From the NCBI GenBank assembly GCA_017532485.1, contig JAFXJE010000178.1, positions 1-20,240 on the forward strand: DNA of 20,240 nt. The letters are read 5' to 3'. A program made the position numbers and the translations under genes. Within the stretch, counting starts at the first letter, position 1. The number at the start of each line of letters is the position of its first letter. Under the pieces are notes generated by a model. The model was not told where the DNA came from, searched no databases, and saw nothing but the letters and a program-made list of their open reading frames with translations. The DNA comes from Peptococcaceae bacterium. Lineage in GTDB: Bacteria > Bacillota > Peptococcia > Peptococcales > Peptococcaceae. Positions 13,597 to 20,240 of this stretch are shown piece after piece.

Positions 13597-14571
13597 GTGC
13601 AAATAGAAATTTTTGACGGACATTCCGATTTACTTACAGAGTTGGCGACGACCTATAGATTGACAGGTCAGGTTGATTTTCAAAGTAAATACTTGACAAC
13701 ATTCCAGCAAGGCTGCATGGGAGGAAGTATTTTTGTAGCATGGGCTGATAATGAGCTGGCAATTCCCTTAGCTAAGCAAATAGAAGAGATATTTACTGTG
13801 GAAAAACTGCTGGCAGAAAAAGATGATACTTTGTGGCGCGTGGAAACTCATCAAGATTTGGTGAGCGGGAGAGCACAAGGTAAAATTTGTTATTTGCTAG
13901 GATTGGAAGGGCTTGACGGTTTGGAAGAAAAGCCTCAATTATTAACTTGGTTAAGGGCGCAAGGTGTGCGTCATTTAGGCTTAACTTGGAATGAGGATAA
14001 TGCTTTTGCCGGAGGCGCTTTGAGTAAAACGGGACAAGGCCTAACTACAAGAGGTAAAAATTTAGTGCAGGAGGCTGAAAAACGTTATTCGTTTTTGCTA
14101 GATGTTTCGCATCTAAATGAGGCTTCCTTCTGGGATGTCTTGAAGTTGGTGCAAGAGCCATTGATAGCGTCTCATTCTAATAGTTACACTTTATGTCCTG
14201 TGCCACGCAATTTGCGTGATGAGCAATTGCGAGCTTTGGCGAGTGTAGGGGGCGTAGTAGGGGTAAATAGTTATCCACCTTTTGTTGATGCGAACAGGAC
14301 AAAACAAAATTTACAGCGTTTGGCTGACCATGTGGAATATATGGTTGAATTGATGGGTATTGACCATGTAGGCTGTGGTTTTGACTATAATTATTGGGAT
14401 GCAGACGACAATAAAGTAGCGTTGCCGGAGTTAGCTCATGTAGGAGAAAGTCAAAATTTGCTGCAGGAATTACAAAAGAGAGGCTATAGACAGGAAGATT
14501 TACAGAAAATTGGCAGTCAAAATTTTTTAAGAGTAATAACAGAAAGACTGAATGGAGAAAAACAGCCGTAA
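13597..14571 (+). CDS. Membrane dipeptidase-like zinc peptidase (M19, renal dipeptidase family)
   Basis: A predicted binuclear zinc dipeptidase. Metal ligands expected for the family are in place: His9 and Asp11 in DGHSD, Glu104 in LGLEG, His172 in DVSH and His193 in ASHSN, with Arg204 in PVPRNLRD and Asp263 in GFDYN completing the pocket. No signal peptide is seen, so it should act in the cytoplasm, as bacterial homologues do on L,D- or L,L-dipeptides. At 324 residues it is typical in size. The GTG at 13597 is preferred since GGGAG (13584-13588) precedes it by 8 bases; an in-frame TTG at 13582 lies upstream of that site and inside the previous gene. It starts 2 bases after the FtsA-like stop, so the two are translationally close and one operon. 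The terminator hairpin includes its stop codon. Confidence 0.93.
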   Translation: MQIEIFDGHSDLLTELATTYRLTGQVDFQSKYLTTFQQGCMGGSIFVAWADNELAIPLAKQIEEIFTVEKLLAEKDDTLWRVETHQDLVSGRAQGKICYLLGLEGLDGLEEKPQLLTWLRAQGVRHLGLTWNEDNAFAGGALSKTGQGLTTRGKNLVQEAEKRYSFLLDVSHLNEASFWDVLKLVQEPLIASHSNSYTLCPVPRNLRDEQLRALASVGGVVGVNSYPPFVDANRTKQNLQRLADHVEYMVELMGIDHVGCGFDYNYWDADDNKVALPELAHVGESQNLLQELQKRGYRQEDLQKIGSQNFLRVITERLNGEKQP

Positions 14572-14586
14572 AAGGCTGTTTTTCTG
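14558..14586 (+). terminator. Terminator after the M19 dipeptidase gene
   Basis: AAAAACAGCC (14558-14567) pairs with GGCTGTTTTT (14574-14583) across a 6-base loop. The stop codon lies in the loop. It is the first terminator seen downstream of 8318, so the four genes from 8380 may form one long transcript. Confidence 0.9.
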
Positions 14587-14615
14587 TTTTGAACGGGGGA
14601 AGATTGTTATTTTTG

Positions 14616-14644
14616 TTGTGCAAGCAGGGGGAATATGTTATTAT
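14616..14644 (+). promoter_or_regulatory. Promoter of the DUF5693-csaB operon
   Basis: TTGTGC (14616-14621), a 17-base spacer, TATTAT (14639-14644) with TG one base before it (extended -10). The start point near 14651 gives a leader of about 33 bases. Confidence 0.65.
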
Positions 14645-14683
14645 GATGTAATGGTTTGGATAATGTCATAGAATGAGATAAAG

Positions 14684-16672
14684 ATGGGAGAGCGAGATAT
14701 CGTGAAAAGCAAAGGCTTGAAAAAATTCGCCTGGATTTTGGTAGCAATCTCTGTGCTGTGCAGTTTAACGATCTGGGCACAGCGAATAGGTGTAGAAAAA
14801 GAGTATAATCATGTGCAAATGGTGGTTAACTCTAATGATGTTTATGCTTTAGCTAATGGCAATCAATTGACTACGGCAGAAATGGTGGAAATGCTGCAAG
14901 AAAGAGGCGTTTCTGCTGCATTGTTTAAAGAACTGTCTATTGCAGATTTAAAAAATAGAGGGATTGTCTCTTTAGAAGTGGGGCATTTATTAAAGAAAGC
15001 TGATTATTATGAACAAGTATCTGAAGACTTGGAAACTAATCAAGCAATGCTTTATGTAGCGATTTTGGATAAAAAATGGGAAGAACAAATTGCTGCCCAT
15101 TTGCAATACAAGTTGGCAGGAACTATCTATTATGAGGGTGAAGTCAGCGTAATAGCTGTGCCAGTAATGGTGCCGACGGGTGAAGGCGAGTTCAATAGTT
15201 TGCAAAATGCTGTCAAAGAAATAGGGGTTGGTTTTGATTGGCAGCAGATTGAAGAATTGAGTAGTTTGGGGTTATCTATTATTCCACAAGTACGCAGCTG
15301 GGATAATCCAAGTGATTTGTCTTTACGTCTGGTTATGAATGAAATTAAGGCTATGCCGAATTTATCTTACCTGCTGTTTAATGATAAAGATATTCCAGGA
15401 TATCCAGATGAAAGTGTAATGCGCAAACTGGCAGATTTCTTGAACGGCAGTCAAGATGGTAAGCCTGTAACAATTGGGACAATTGAATTTACAGACCAAC
15501 ATGGTTTAAGTCAATTGGGGGTACTGTTAAATAAAAATGTTGTGCGTATGCATACTATTAGCAACGGTGAAATGAGTAAGTATGATTTGAATTCTGCCTT
15601 GGATCGCTGGATGTTGGCTGTACGCGAAAGAAATATGCGCAGCTTATTAGTGCGTTTCTTTGATATTGATACACCGGCAGTAGGTTTGAATGAAAACTTG
15701 CTATATTTAGAAACTCTGCAAAATGAACTTTTAGCTAAAGGCTTTACGCTGGATGAAAATTACGAAAAACCTGGCAGTGTGCAGGTTAATGTTTGGTTGC
15801 TGCGTTTGTTAGGCATTGGGGTAGCAGCTGGAGCAATGTTGATTGTCTTAGAAATGCGTCTGCCGAAATTATCCTTAGTGACATTCGTTTTGGCTTCTGT
15901 TTTGTGGCTGGGATTATTGGCAGTATCACCAGTAATGGCTAGAAAATTAATGGCATTAGCCAGTGTTTGTGTCTTCCCGACTTTAGGCTGTCTTTTAATG
16001 ATGAAGCCAGAGGGAAAATCTATTGGGAAAACGATTGTATCTTTGCTGAGTATGTCTGCGATTAGCTTTATTGGAGCCGTTTTAATGGTAGGTCTTTTGG
16101 CTGATGTCTTATTTATGTTGAAATTGGATGGCTTTGTTGGGGTAAAACTAGCTCATGTAATACCAATTGTCGCAGTTCCTACTATTCTCTACTTATGGAA
16201 TACGGAAAATCTATTACGAACAGTAAAAATGCTGCTTGATAAAACAGCAGAATATAAGTGGCTGGTTATCGCAGCTGTGATAGCAGTGGCAGGGATGATT
16301 TATCTCAGCCGTACGGGTAATACAACAGCTCAACTCAGCACAGCAGAACAATTGATGCGTACCTACCTCAATGATATCATGGGTGTGCGACCTCGTACAA
16401 AAGAGTTTATGATTGGTTATCCATTTGCTATGTTATTGTTCTATTTTGGAGCGAGTCGGAAAAATTGGATTTTAACTATACCTGCGATTATCGGTCAAGT
16501 TTCCTTGGTTAATACTTATGCTCACATTCATACACCATTATTAATCTCGTTACAGAGAAGTTTAAATGGTTTTATTATTGGGATTGTCTTGGGTTGCTTG
16601 TTGATTGTAGCAGTTAAATTATGTATTGAATGGTATCGTAAATTAGAAAAAATAAATTTGAAGGGTGAATAA
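14684..16672 (+). CDS. DUF5693 family membrane protein
   Basis: A large membrane protein of a family regularly found beside csaB in Bacillota; its activity is not known to me. One N-terminal helix (about 14-31) is followed by an extracytoplasmic domain (about 35-368). Then about eight membrane helices follow, at roughly 370-390, 396-414, 420-440, 450-478, 487-505, 525-541, 575-608 and 625-646. Between the last two hydrophobic blocks the conserved-looking GVRPRTKEFMIGYP (567-580) and NTYAHIHTP (610-618) stand out. The layout, a soluble outer domain joined to a polytopic domain, would suit a transporter or membrane transferase in surface-polymer assembly, which is inference. The start is uncertain: ATG 14684 has a weak site, while GTG 14702 follows GGGAGAGCGAG and gives an N-terminus MKSKGLKK. 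The csaB start codon begins 1 base after its stop. Confidence 0.88.
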   Translation: MGERDIVKSKGLKKFAWILVAISVLCSLTIWAQRIGVEKEYNHVQMVVNSNDVYALANGNQLTTAEMVEMLQERGVSAALFKELSIADLKNRGIVSLEVGHLLKKADYYEQVSEDLETNQAMLYVAILDKKWEEQIAAHLQYKLAGTIYYEGEVSVIAVPVMVPTGEGEFNSLQNAVKEIGVGFDWQQIEELSSLGLSIIPQVRSWDNPSDLSLRLVMNEIKAMPNLSYLLFNDKDIPGYPDESVMRKLADFLNGSQDGKPVTIGTIEFTDQHGLSQLGVLLNKNVVRMHTISNGEMSKYDLNSALDRWMLAVRERNMRSLLVRFFDIDTPAVGLNENLLYLETLQNELLAKGFTLDENYEKPGSVQVNVWLLRLLGIGVAAGAMLIVLEMRLPKLSLVTFVLASVLWLGLLAVSPVMARKLMALASVCVFPTLGCLLMMKPEGKSIGKTIVSLLSMSAISFIGAVLMVGLLADVLFMLKLDGFVGVKLAHVIPIVAVPTILYLWNTENLLRTVKMLLDKTAEYKWLVIAAVIAVAGMIYLSRTGNTTAQLSTAEQLMRTYLNDIMGVRPRTKEFMIGYPFAMLLFYFGASRKNWILTIPAIIGQVSLVNTYAHIHTPLLISLQRSLNGFIIGIVLGCLLIVAVKLCIEWYRKLEKINLKGE

Positions 16673-16673
16673 A

Positions 16674-17774
16674 ATGAAAATTTTATTATCCGGTTATTAC
16701 GGATTTGATAATGCCGGCGATGAGGCTGTGCTTTATGCAATTATTTCAGCTTTGCGCGAAACAATGCCGGAAAGCGAAATTACTGTTTTATCAAATCAGC
16801 CGGAAAAAACAGCGGCAGCGTATGGTGTGCGTGCCGTTAACCGTTGGGGAAAACTAAGTTTAGTTAAAGAAATTAAAGCTTGTGATGTATTTATTAGTGG
16901 TGGCGGCAGTTTGCTGCAAGATGTAACCAGCAAAAACGGTATTTTATATTATCTGGGCTTGATTTATTTAGCAGAAAAATTAGGTAAAAAAGTTCTGATT
17001 TATGCTCAAGGTATCGGACCAATTCAAACACCACGCAATTGGCGTTTGACGAAAAAGATTTTGAATAAAACGCATGGGATCACGGTGCGTGATTTTGCTT
17101 CGCGCCAGCTTTTAATGGAAATGGGTGTTTATCGCGAAATTAAAGTTTGTGCAGACCCTGTTTGGGGGATATCTCCTCAAAGCGTAAATCGGGAACATGG
17201 TGCAGAGATTTTGCGTCAATATACTGGTGAGGAAAATTTTGGCGACAAAGTCATGATGTTGGCTGTTCGCAATTGGCAGGATAATGCGGTTACTTTCAGC
17301 GAAATAGCTAAAAGCTGTGATACTTTTGCCGCAGAAGGCTGGCAGATTGTTTTTGTGCCTTTCCATTATCCTGAAGATGTTGAAGCGAGCAAAACGGTGG
17401 CAAGTCTGATGCAAGCAAAGGCTGTTGTTTTAGATGGTAATTATTCACCACAGGAAACAATGGAAATTTTAGCTAATGGCGATATGGTGATTGCGATGCG
17501 CTTGCATGGTTTAATTATGAGCAGCGTTTTAGCTAAACCAATCGTGGCAATTTCTTATGACCCGAAAGTGGATAGTTTTATGCAGTTGTTGCGTAATCCA
17601 TATTGTTTGCCAGTGGCACAGCTGAAACATGAAAAATTGGAATTGCTGGTGCGCCAAGCATGGCAAAATAAAGAGCATGGAATGAAGCAATTAACACAGT
17701 TTGCAGAAATTTTTGCGGCTCAAGCTAAAGAACCGGCAAAAATGGTGCAGCAATTAGTGGGGGCTAAAAAATGA
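16674..17774 (+). CDS. csaB: Polysaccharide pyruvyl transferase CsaB
   Basis: Transfers pyruvate from phosphoenolpyruvate to a sugar of a secondary cell-wall glycan, forming a ketal. In organisms with SLH-domain surface proteins this charged group is the anchor for those proteins. Visible marks are the N-terminal glycosyltransferase-like loop LLSGYYGFDNAGDEA (about 4-18), FISGGGSLLQD (about 73-83), IYAQGIGP and, near the end, AMRLHGLIMSSVLAKP, which matches the family's C-terminal substrate block. At 366 residues it is full length. The ATG at 16674 is chosen because GAAGGGTG precedes it; an in-frame GTG at 16665 overlaps that site. It sits between the DUF5693 gene and a WecA/TagO-like gene that overlaps its stop by 4 bases, so the three form one surface-glycan operon. 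Confidence 0.94.
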   Translation: MKILLSGYYGFDNAGDEAVLYAIISALRETMPESEITVLSNQPEKTAAAYGVRAVNRWGKLSLVKEIKACDVFISGGGSLLQDVTSKNGILYYLGLIYLAEKLGKKVLIYAQGIGPIQTPRNWRLTKKILNKTHGITVRDFASRQLLMEMGVYREIKVCADPVWGISPQSVNREHGAEILRQYTGEENFGDKVMMLAVRNWQDNAVTFSEIAKSCDTFAAEGWQIVFVPFHYPEDVEASKTVASLMQAKAVVLDGNYSPQETMEILANGDMVIAMRLHGLIMSSVLAKPIVAISYDPKVDSFMQLLRNPYCLPVAQLKHEKLELLVRQAWQNKEHGMKQLTQFAEIFAAQAKEPAKMVQQLVGAKK

Positions 17775-18805
17775 TTTTAAATGGAGTAGCATTAGCAATG
17801 CTGGCTATGGTAATCAGTTTGTTTTTAGTGCCATGGGTAAGTAAATTGGCGATAAAAATAGGTGCTGTAGACAAGCCTAATGCACGTAAAGTACACACTA
17901 AAGTGATGCCACGCATGGGTGGCTTGGCGATTTACATTGCCTTTTCTGTAGTTTTATGGCTAAGTCAAGAAATGACTGACCAATTACTGGGTTTATTTAT
18001 AGGTGGTACGGTATTAGTTATTGTAGGTATTATTGATGACAAGACTGATATGCCTGCCAAAGTGAAACTAGTGGGACAAATTGTGGCTGCGAGTATTGTT
18101 GTTGCCTTTGGGGTCAGAGTAGAGTTTATGACCAATATCTTTTTAGGCAATATTATGCATTTGTCATTTTTAAGTATTCCATTTACTATTATTTGGATAG
18201 TTGGGATAACTAATGCTGTTAATTTGATTGACGGGTTGGATGGTTTGGCAGCAGGGACTTCTATTATTGCGGCCATAACTATGGCTATAGTGGGTTATGC
18301 TAGTGGTCAATATACTATGGCGTTTTTGGCTATGATTTTGGCAGGGGCAACTATTGGCTTCTTAAAGTACAATTTTCATCCGGCAAAAATTTTTATGGGT
18401 GATACAGGCTCAATGTTTTTAGGTTATAATTTGAGTGTCTTGGCGATTATGGGGGTAGCAAAAAGTTTTACTTTCTTGTCTTTGGTGACACCATTATTGG
18501 TATTGGCAATTCCTATCCTAGATACATTTTTTGCGATTGTGCGTCGCAAAATGAATAATCGTCCTATTTTTAAACCTGATAAAGAACATTTACATCATTG
18601 TTTACTGAGATATGGTTTCAGTCATCGTGATACAGTATTGATTATTTATTTAGTTAGTGCTATTTTAGCAGCTTGTGGTCTGACTATGACTTATTTGACC
18701 TCAACTCAAGGGATATTTTTATTGCTGATTATTGTTGTAATAATTGTTTATGGAGCAGTAAAATTGGGCTTGATTGGAAAAAATGACGATAACGAAAATA
18801 AGTAA
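17771..18805 (+). CDS. WecA/TagO/MraY-family undecaprenyl-phosphate sugar-phosphate transferase
   Basis: A polytopic membrane enzyme that moves a sugar-1-phosphate (typically GlcNAc-1-P) from a UDP-sugar to undecaprenyl phosphate, the first committed step of a surface glycan. Family motifs appear in order: DKPNARKVHTKVMPRMGG (34-51), the magnesium-binding Asp pair IIDD (87-90), NLIDGLDGLAAG (151-162), FMGDTGSMFLGY (208-219) and the cytoplasmic KEHLHHCLLRYGFSHR (271-286). The HLHH segment is typical of the WecA/TagO branch rather than MraY, and the gene is not in a division-wall cluster. About ten membrane helices are expected. The start codon overlaps the csaB stop as ATGA (17771-17774), implying coupled translation. 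With CsaB and DUF5693 next to it, it probably starts the glycan that CsaB pyruvylates. The exact sugar is not determined. Confidence 0.93.
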   Translation: MILNGVALAMLAMVISLFLVPWVSKLAIKIGAVDKPNARKVHTKVMPRMGGLAIYIAFSVVLWLSQEMTDQLLGLFIGGTVLVIVGIIDDKTDMPAKVKLVGQIVAASIVVAFGVRVEFMTNIFLGNIMHLSFLSIPFTIIWIVGITNAVNLIDGLDGLAAGTSIIAAITMAIVGYASGQYTMAFLAMILAGATIGFLKYNFHPAKIFMGDTGSMFLGYNLSVLAIMGVAKSFTFLSLVTPLLVLAIPILDTFFAIVRRKMNNRPIFKPDKEHLHHCLLRYGFSHRDTVLIIYLVSAILAACGLTMTYLTSTQGIFLLLIIVVIIVYGAVKLGLIGKNDDNENK

Positions 18806-18818
18806 GGAGAAGATGGTT

Positions 18819-19445
18819 ATGCGTATAAAGACTTTAGTAATCTTATCTGTTTTAGCTTTACTCATTGGTGGTGCAGCTGGTGGTGGTTATGCGTTTATTA
18901 GTCAAGAAAAAACTTTGCCATTGCCTAATAATCAAATAGCTGAGCAAAAACCTTTGACGGATGAAGAAAAAGACGAAGTAATCTTAGACCATTTTATTGC
19001 TGAGCAAGAAGAGGAGCATCCTGATGGCTTGACAGAATCGACAATTGCTGTTGGTAGTAAATATGATGGTATTACCTATAATAATGTTACACCTGCTACT
19101 AATTCTGGTAATGGCAGTACAACAAGTGAAAAAAAGGATACTGCAGCTACAAGCACTGAGAAAAAGGAAAATAATAAAGATAATAAAACAGAAACTCCTG
19201 CCAAAACCGAGTCTGGTCTTTGGGACGGTGCAGCTGGTGGTCAACAAGTAGGCGTGGTAGATGTTAATAGCAGTTCTTCTTTGAATATTCGGAAAAATCC
19301 TAGCATGGATGGACAGATTATCGGTAAATTATATAAAGATAACGAAGTGCTGGTAGTAGGCAAGGACGGCAATTGGTATCAAATAGTAACTGGTGATGGT
19401 GTGGAAGGTTATGTTTCTGCTGATTATTTGAAAATTGTAGATTAA
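18819..19445 (+). CDS. Secreted or membrane-anchored bacterial SH3 domain protein
   Basis: A 208-residue envelope protein. The N-terminus MRIKTLVILSVLALLIGGAA is a signal peptide or membrane anchor. A charged segment (about 25-75) is followed by a low-complexity Ser/Thr/Lys/Asn linker (about 85-130), then a single SH3b domain (about 143-207). That domain opens with SSLNIRKNPSMDGQIIGKLY and closes with GYVSADYL. Such domains commonly bind peptidoglycan peptides or wall glycans. No enzyme domain is present, so it looks like a binding or adaptor protein. AAGGAG at 18804-18809 lies 9 bases before the ATG at 18819, so this start is preferred over ATG 18813 or the longer frame from 18774. It follows the WecA-like gene closely and is probably the last gene of that operon. 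No clear terminator follows it. Confidence 0.85.
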   Translation: MRIKTLVILSVLALLIGGAAGGGYAFISQEKTLPLPNNQIAEQKPLTDEEKDEVILDHFIAEQEEEHPDGLTESTIAVGSKYDGITYNNVTPATNSGNGSTTSEKKDTAATSTEKKENNKDNKTETPAKTESGLWDGAAGGQQVGVVDVNSSSSLNIRKNPSMDGQIIGKLYKDNEVLVVGKDGNWYQIVTGDGVEGYVSADYLKIVD

Positions 19446-19450
19446 TTAGC

Positions 19451-19480
19451 TTGACAAAGACAAGCAATATTGCATAAAAT
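19451..19480 (+). promoter_or_regulatory. Promoter of the T-box/cysE transcript
   Basis: A perfect TTGACA (19451-19456), an 18-base spacer, TAAAAT (19475-19480). The start point near 19487 comes just ahead of the T-box leader. Confidence 0.72.
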
Positions 19481-19486
19481 AAGCCT

Positions 19487-19730
19487 ATATTGAAAAAGAC
19501 TTGGAACGAGTAGAGTAATTTTACCGGAAACGACAGAGAGAGTTGGTCAGAGGCTGGAAGCCAACTTGGTGAAAGGAAAAATGAAGTGCACTCGGGAGTT
19601 GGGCTTCTGAAGAAAGTAGGAGGTCACGGTTAGCCTCGTTATTGGCTTTGAGGGCAGAATTTGTTTTGCCGAATTAGAGTGGAACCACGGTTACCCCGTC
19701 TCTAGGAGAGATAGGGTAGCCGTATTTTTA
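19487..19730 (+). promoter_or_regulatory. T-box riboswitch, cysteine-type
   Basis: A tRNA-sensing leader in the 301-base gap before cysE. The conserved T-box sequence AGAGTGGAACCACGG is at 19676-19690 and is followed by mutually exclusive hairpins. In the antiterminator, AGAG and CGG pair with CCGTCTCT, leaving the bulge that holds TGGA (19680-19683). The terminator is at 19687-19729. Stem I contains the GAGAGAG element (around 19536-19542) and a specifier region in which TGC (19587-19589) follows GAAG and precedes A. UGC is a cysteine codon. The bulge UGGA would pair with a tRNA acceptor end UCCA, and U as discriminator base is a mark of tRNA-Cys. Uncharged tRNA-Cys should thus switch cysE on when cysteine is short. 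Confidence 0.95.
19687..19729 (+). terminator. Regulated terminator of the T-box leader
   Basis: ACGGTTACCC (19687-19696) pairs with GGGTAGCCGT (19714-19723) with one G-U pair, plus an inner TCTCT/AGAGA stem (19699-19703 with 19707-19711), then a T-rich tail. Its left arm overlaps the T-box sequence, the basis of the switch. Confidence 0.92.
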
Positions 19731-19746
19731 TTTTGGAGGTGTGCCT

Positions 19747-20240
19747 ATGTTTGAACGCATACAAGAGGACATCGAAGTGGTATTTGAGCGAGACCCCGCA
19801 GCTAAAACTAAATTTGAAGTTGTTTTGAATTACCCAGGGCTGCACGCTATATGGATTCATCGTCTTACGCATAAATTATATTTGCAAAAGCATTATGTTT
19901 TAGCTAGATTTATTTCTCAGGTAGGACGCTTTTTTACGCAGGTAGAAATTCATCCAGGGGCAACTATCGGTCGTCGCTTGTTTATTGACCATGGTGCAGG
20001 AATTGTTATTGGCGAAACTGCTGAAATTGGCGATGATGTGACTATTTATCAAGGCGTTACTTTGGGTGGTACCGGCAAGGAAAGCGGCAAACGCCATCCA
20101 ACTATCGGGAATAATGTAGTTATCAGTAGTGGCGCTAAAGTATTAGGCTCTTTTCGAGTAGGTGACAATGTTAAAATTGGTGCCGGTTCGGTAGTTTTAA
20201 AAGAGGTGCCAGATAATTGTACTGTTGTCGGCATTCCAGG
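19747..20240 (+). CDS. cysE: Serine O-acetyltransferase CysE (partial, runs off the window)
   Basis: Makes O-acetylserine from serine and acetyl-CoA, the first step of cysteine synthesis. The frame is open to the window end, giving 164 full codons. The N-terminal helical part (1-65) is short, as in Bacillota enzymes, followed by the left-handed beta-helix of hexapeptide repeats. Visible marks are IHPGATIGRRLFIDHGAGIV (68-87) with the catalytic Asp81-His82 pair, IGETAEIGDDVTIYQGVTLG (88-107), the GTGKESGKRHPTIG loop and VVGIPG at the edge. The C-terminal tail that binds cysteine for feedback control is outside the window. GGAGG lies 7 bases before the ATG. It is directly controlled by the cysteine-type T-box leader. 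In Bacillota cysS often comes next, which cannot be checked here. Confidence 0.96.
   Translation, partial: MFERIQEDIEVVFERDPAAKTKFEVVLNYPGLHAIWIHRLTHKLYLQKHYVLARFISQVGRFFTQVEIHPGATIGRRLFIDHGAGIVIGETAEIGDDVTIYQGVTLGGTGKESGKRHPTIGNNVVISSGAKVLGSFRVGDNVKIGAGSVVLKEVPDNCTVVGIP

Noticed and set aside
19449..19473. Terminator after the SH3 protein gene (GCTTG/CAAGC and GCAATATTGC inverted repeats)
   Set aside because: The stems are only 5 bp and no T tract follows; the region is better explained as the cysE promoter.

Overview
This is a low-GC window from a member of the Bacillota. It is read here as ordinary chromosome: I see no transposase, phage gene, CRISPR array, rRNA or tRNA. A cysteine-type T-box leader, strong GGAGG ribosome sites, sigma-A-like promoters, a PdaA-type deacetylase, SecG, and a DUF5693-csaB-WecA/TagO gene run all fit Bacillota. 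The gene mix reminds me of Negativicutes (Phascolarctobacterium/Acidaminococcus type), but the window alone cannot settle that.

Layout. 1-139 is the 3' end of a gene for a probable short-chain dehydrogenase, closed by a strong terminator. 253-2131 (+) holds a membrane-anchored polysaccharide deacetylase and an unrecognised membrane-anchored beta-rich protein. 2170-3015 (-) is a PdaA-like deacetylase that shares a perfect palindromic terminator with its convergent neighbour. 3243-5476 (+) is a SulP anion transporter followed by an iron-sulfur-flavoprotein-like reductase. 5586-7626 (-) is secG, a patatin-like hydrolase and a LigB/MEMO-fold protein. 7799-8284 (+) is a Sel1-repeat protein with its own promoter and terminator. 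8380-14571 (+) runs NlpC/P60 peptidase, ABC-F ATPase, a large FtsA-like protein and an M19 dipeptidase, with no terminator until after the dipeptidase. 14684-19445 (+) is a tight cell-surface polymer operon: DUF5693 membrane protein, CsaB pyruvyl transferase, a WecA/TagO-like lipid-carrier sugar-phosphate transferase and a secreted SH3 protein. 19451-20240 is a T-box-controlled serine acetyltransferase gene (cysE), cut by the window end.

Theme. Most of the window concerns the cell envelope: two CE4 deacetylases, an NlpC/P60 peptidase with SH3 domains, an FtsA paralogue, a dipeptidase, pyruvylation of a surface glycan, an initiating glycosyltransferase, and an SH3 wall-binding protein. The most unusual protein is the FtsA-like one (11258-13594). 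After its actin-like ATPase core it carries several beta-grasp-looking modules and an acidic linker holding a 12-bp tandem repeat. The best-supported regulatory element is the T-box before cysE: its UGC specifier and its UGGA acceptor-binding bulge both point to tRNA-Cys.

Several start codons were moved inward from the longest open frame because a ribosome site, and in two cases a promoter, sits inside the longer frame.
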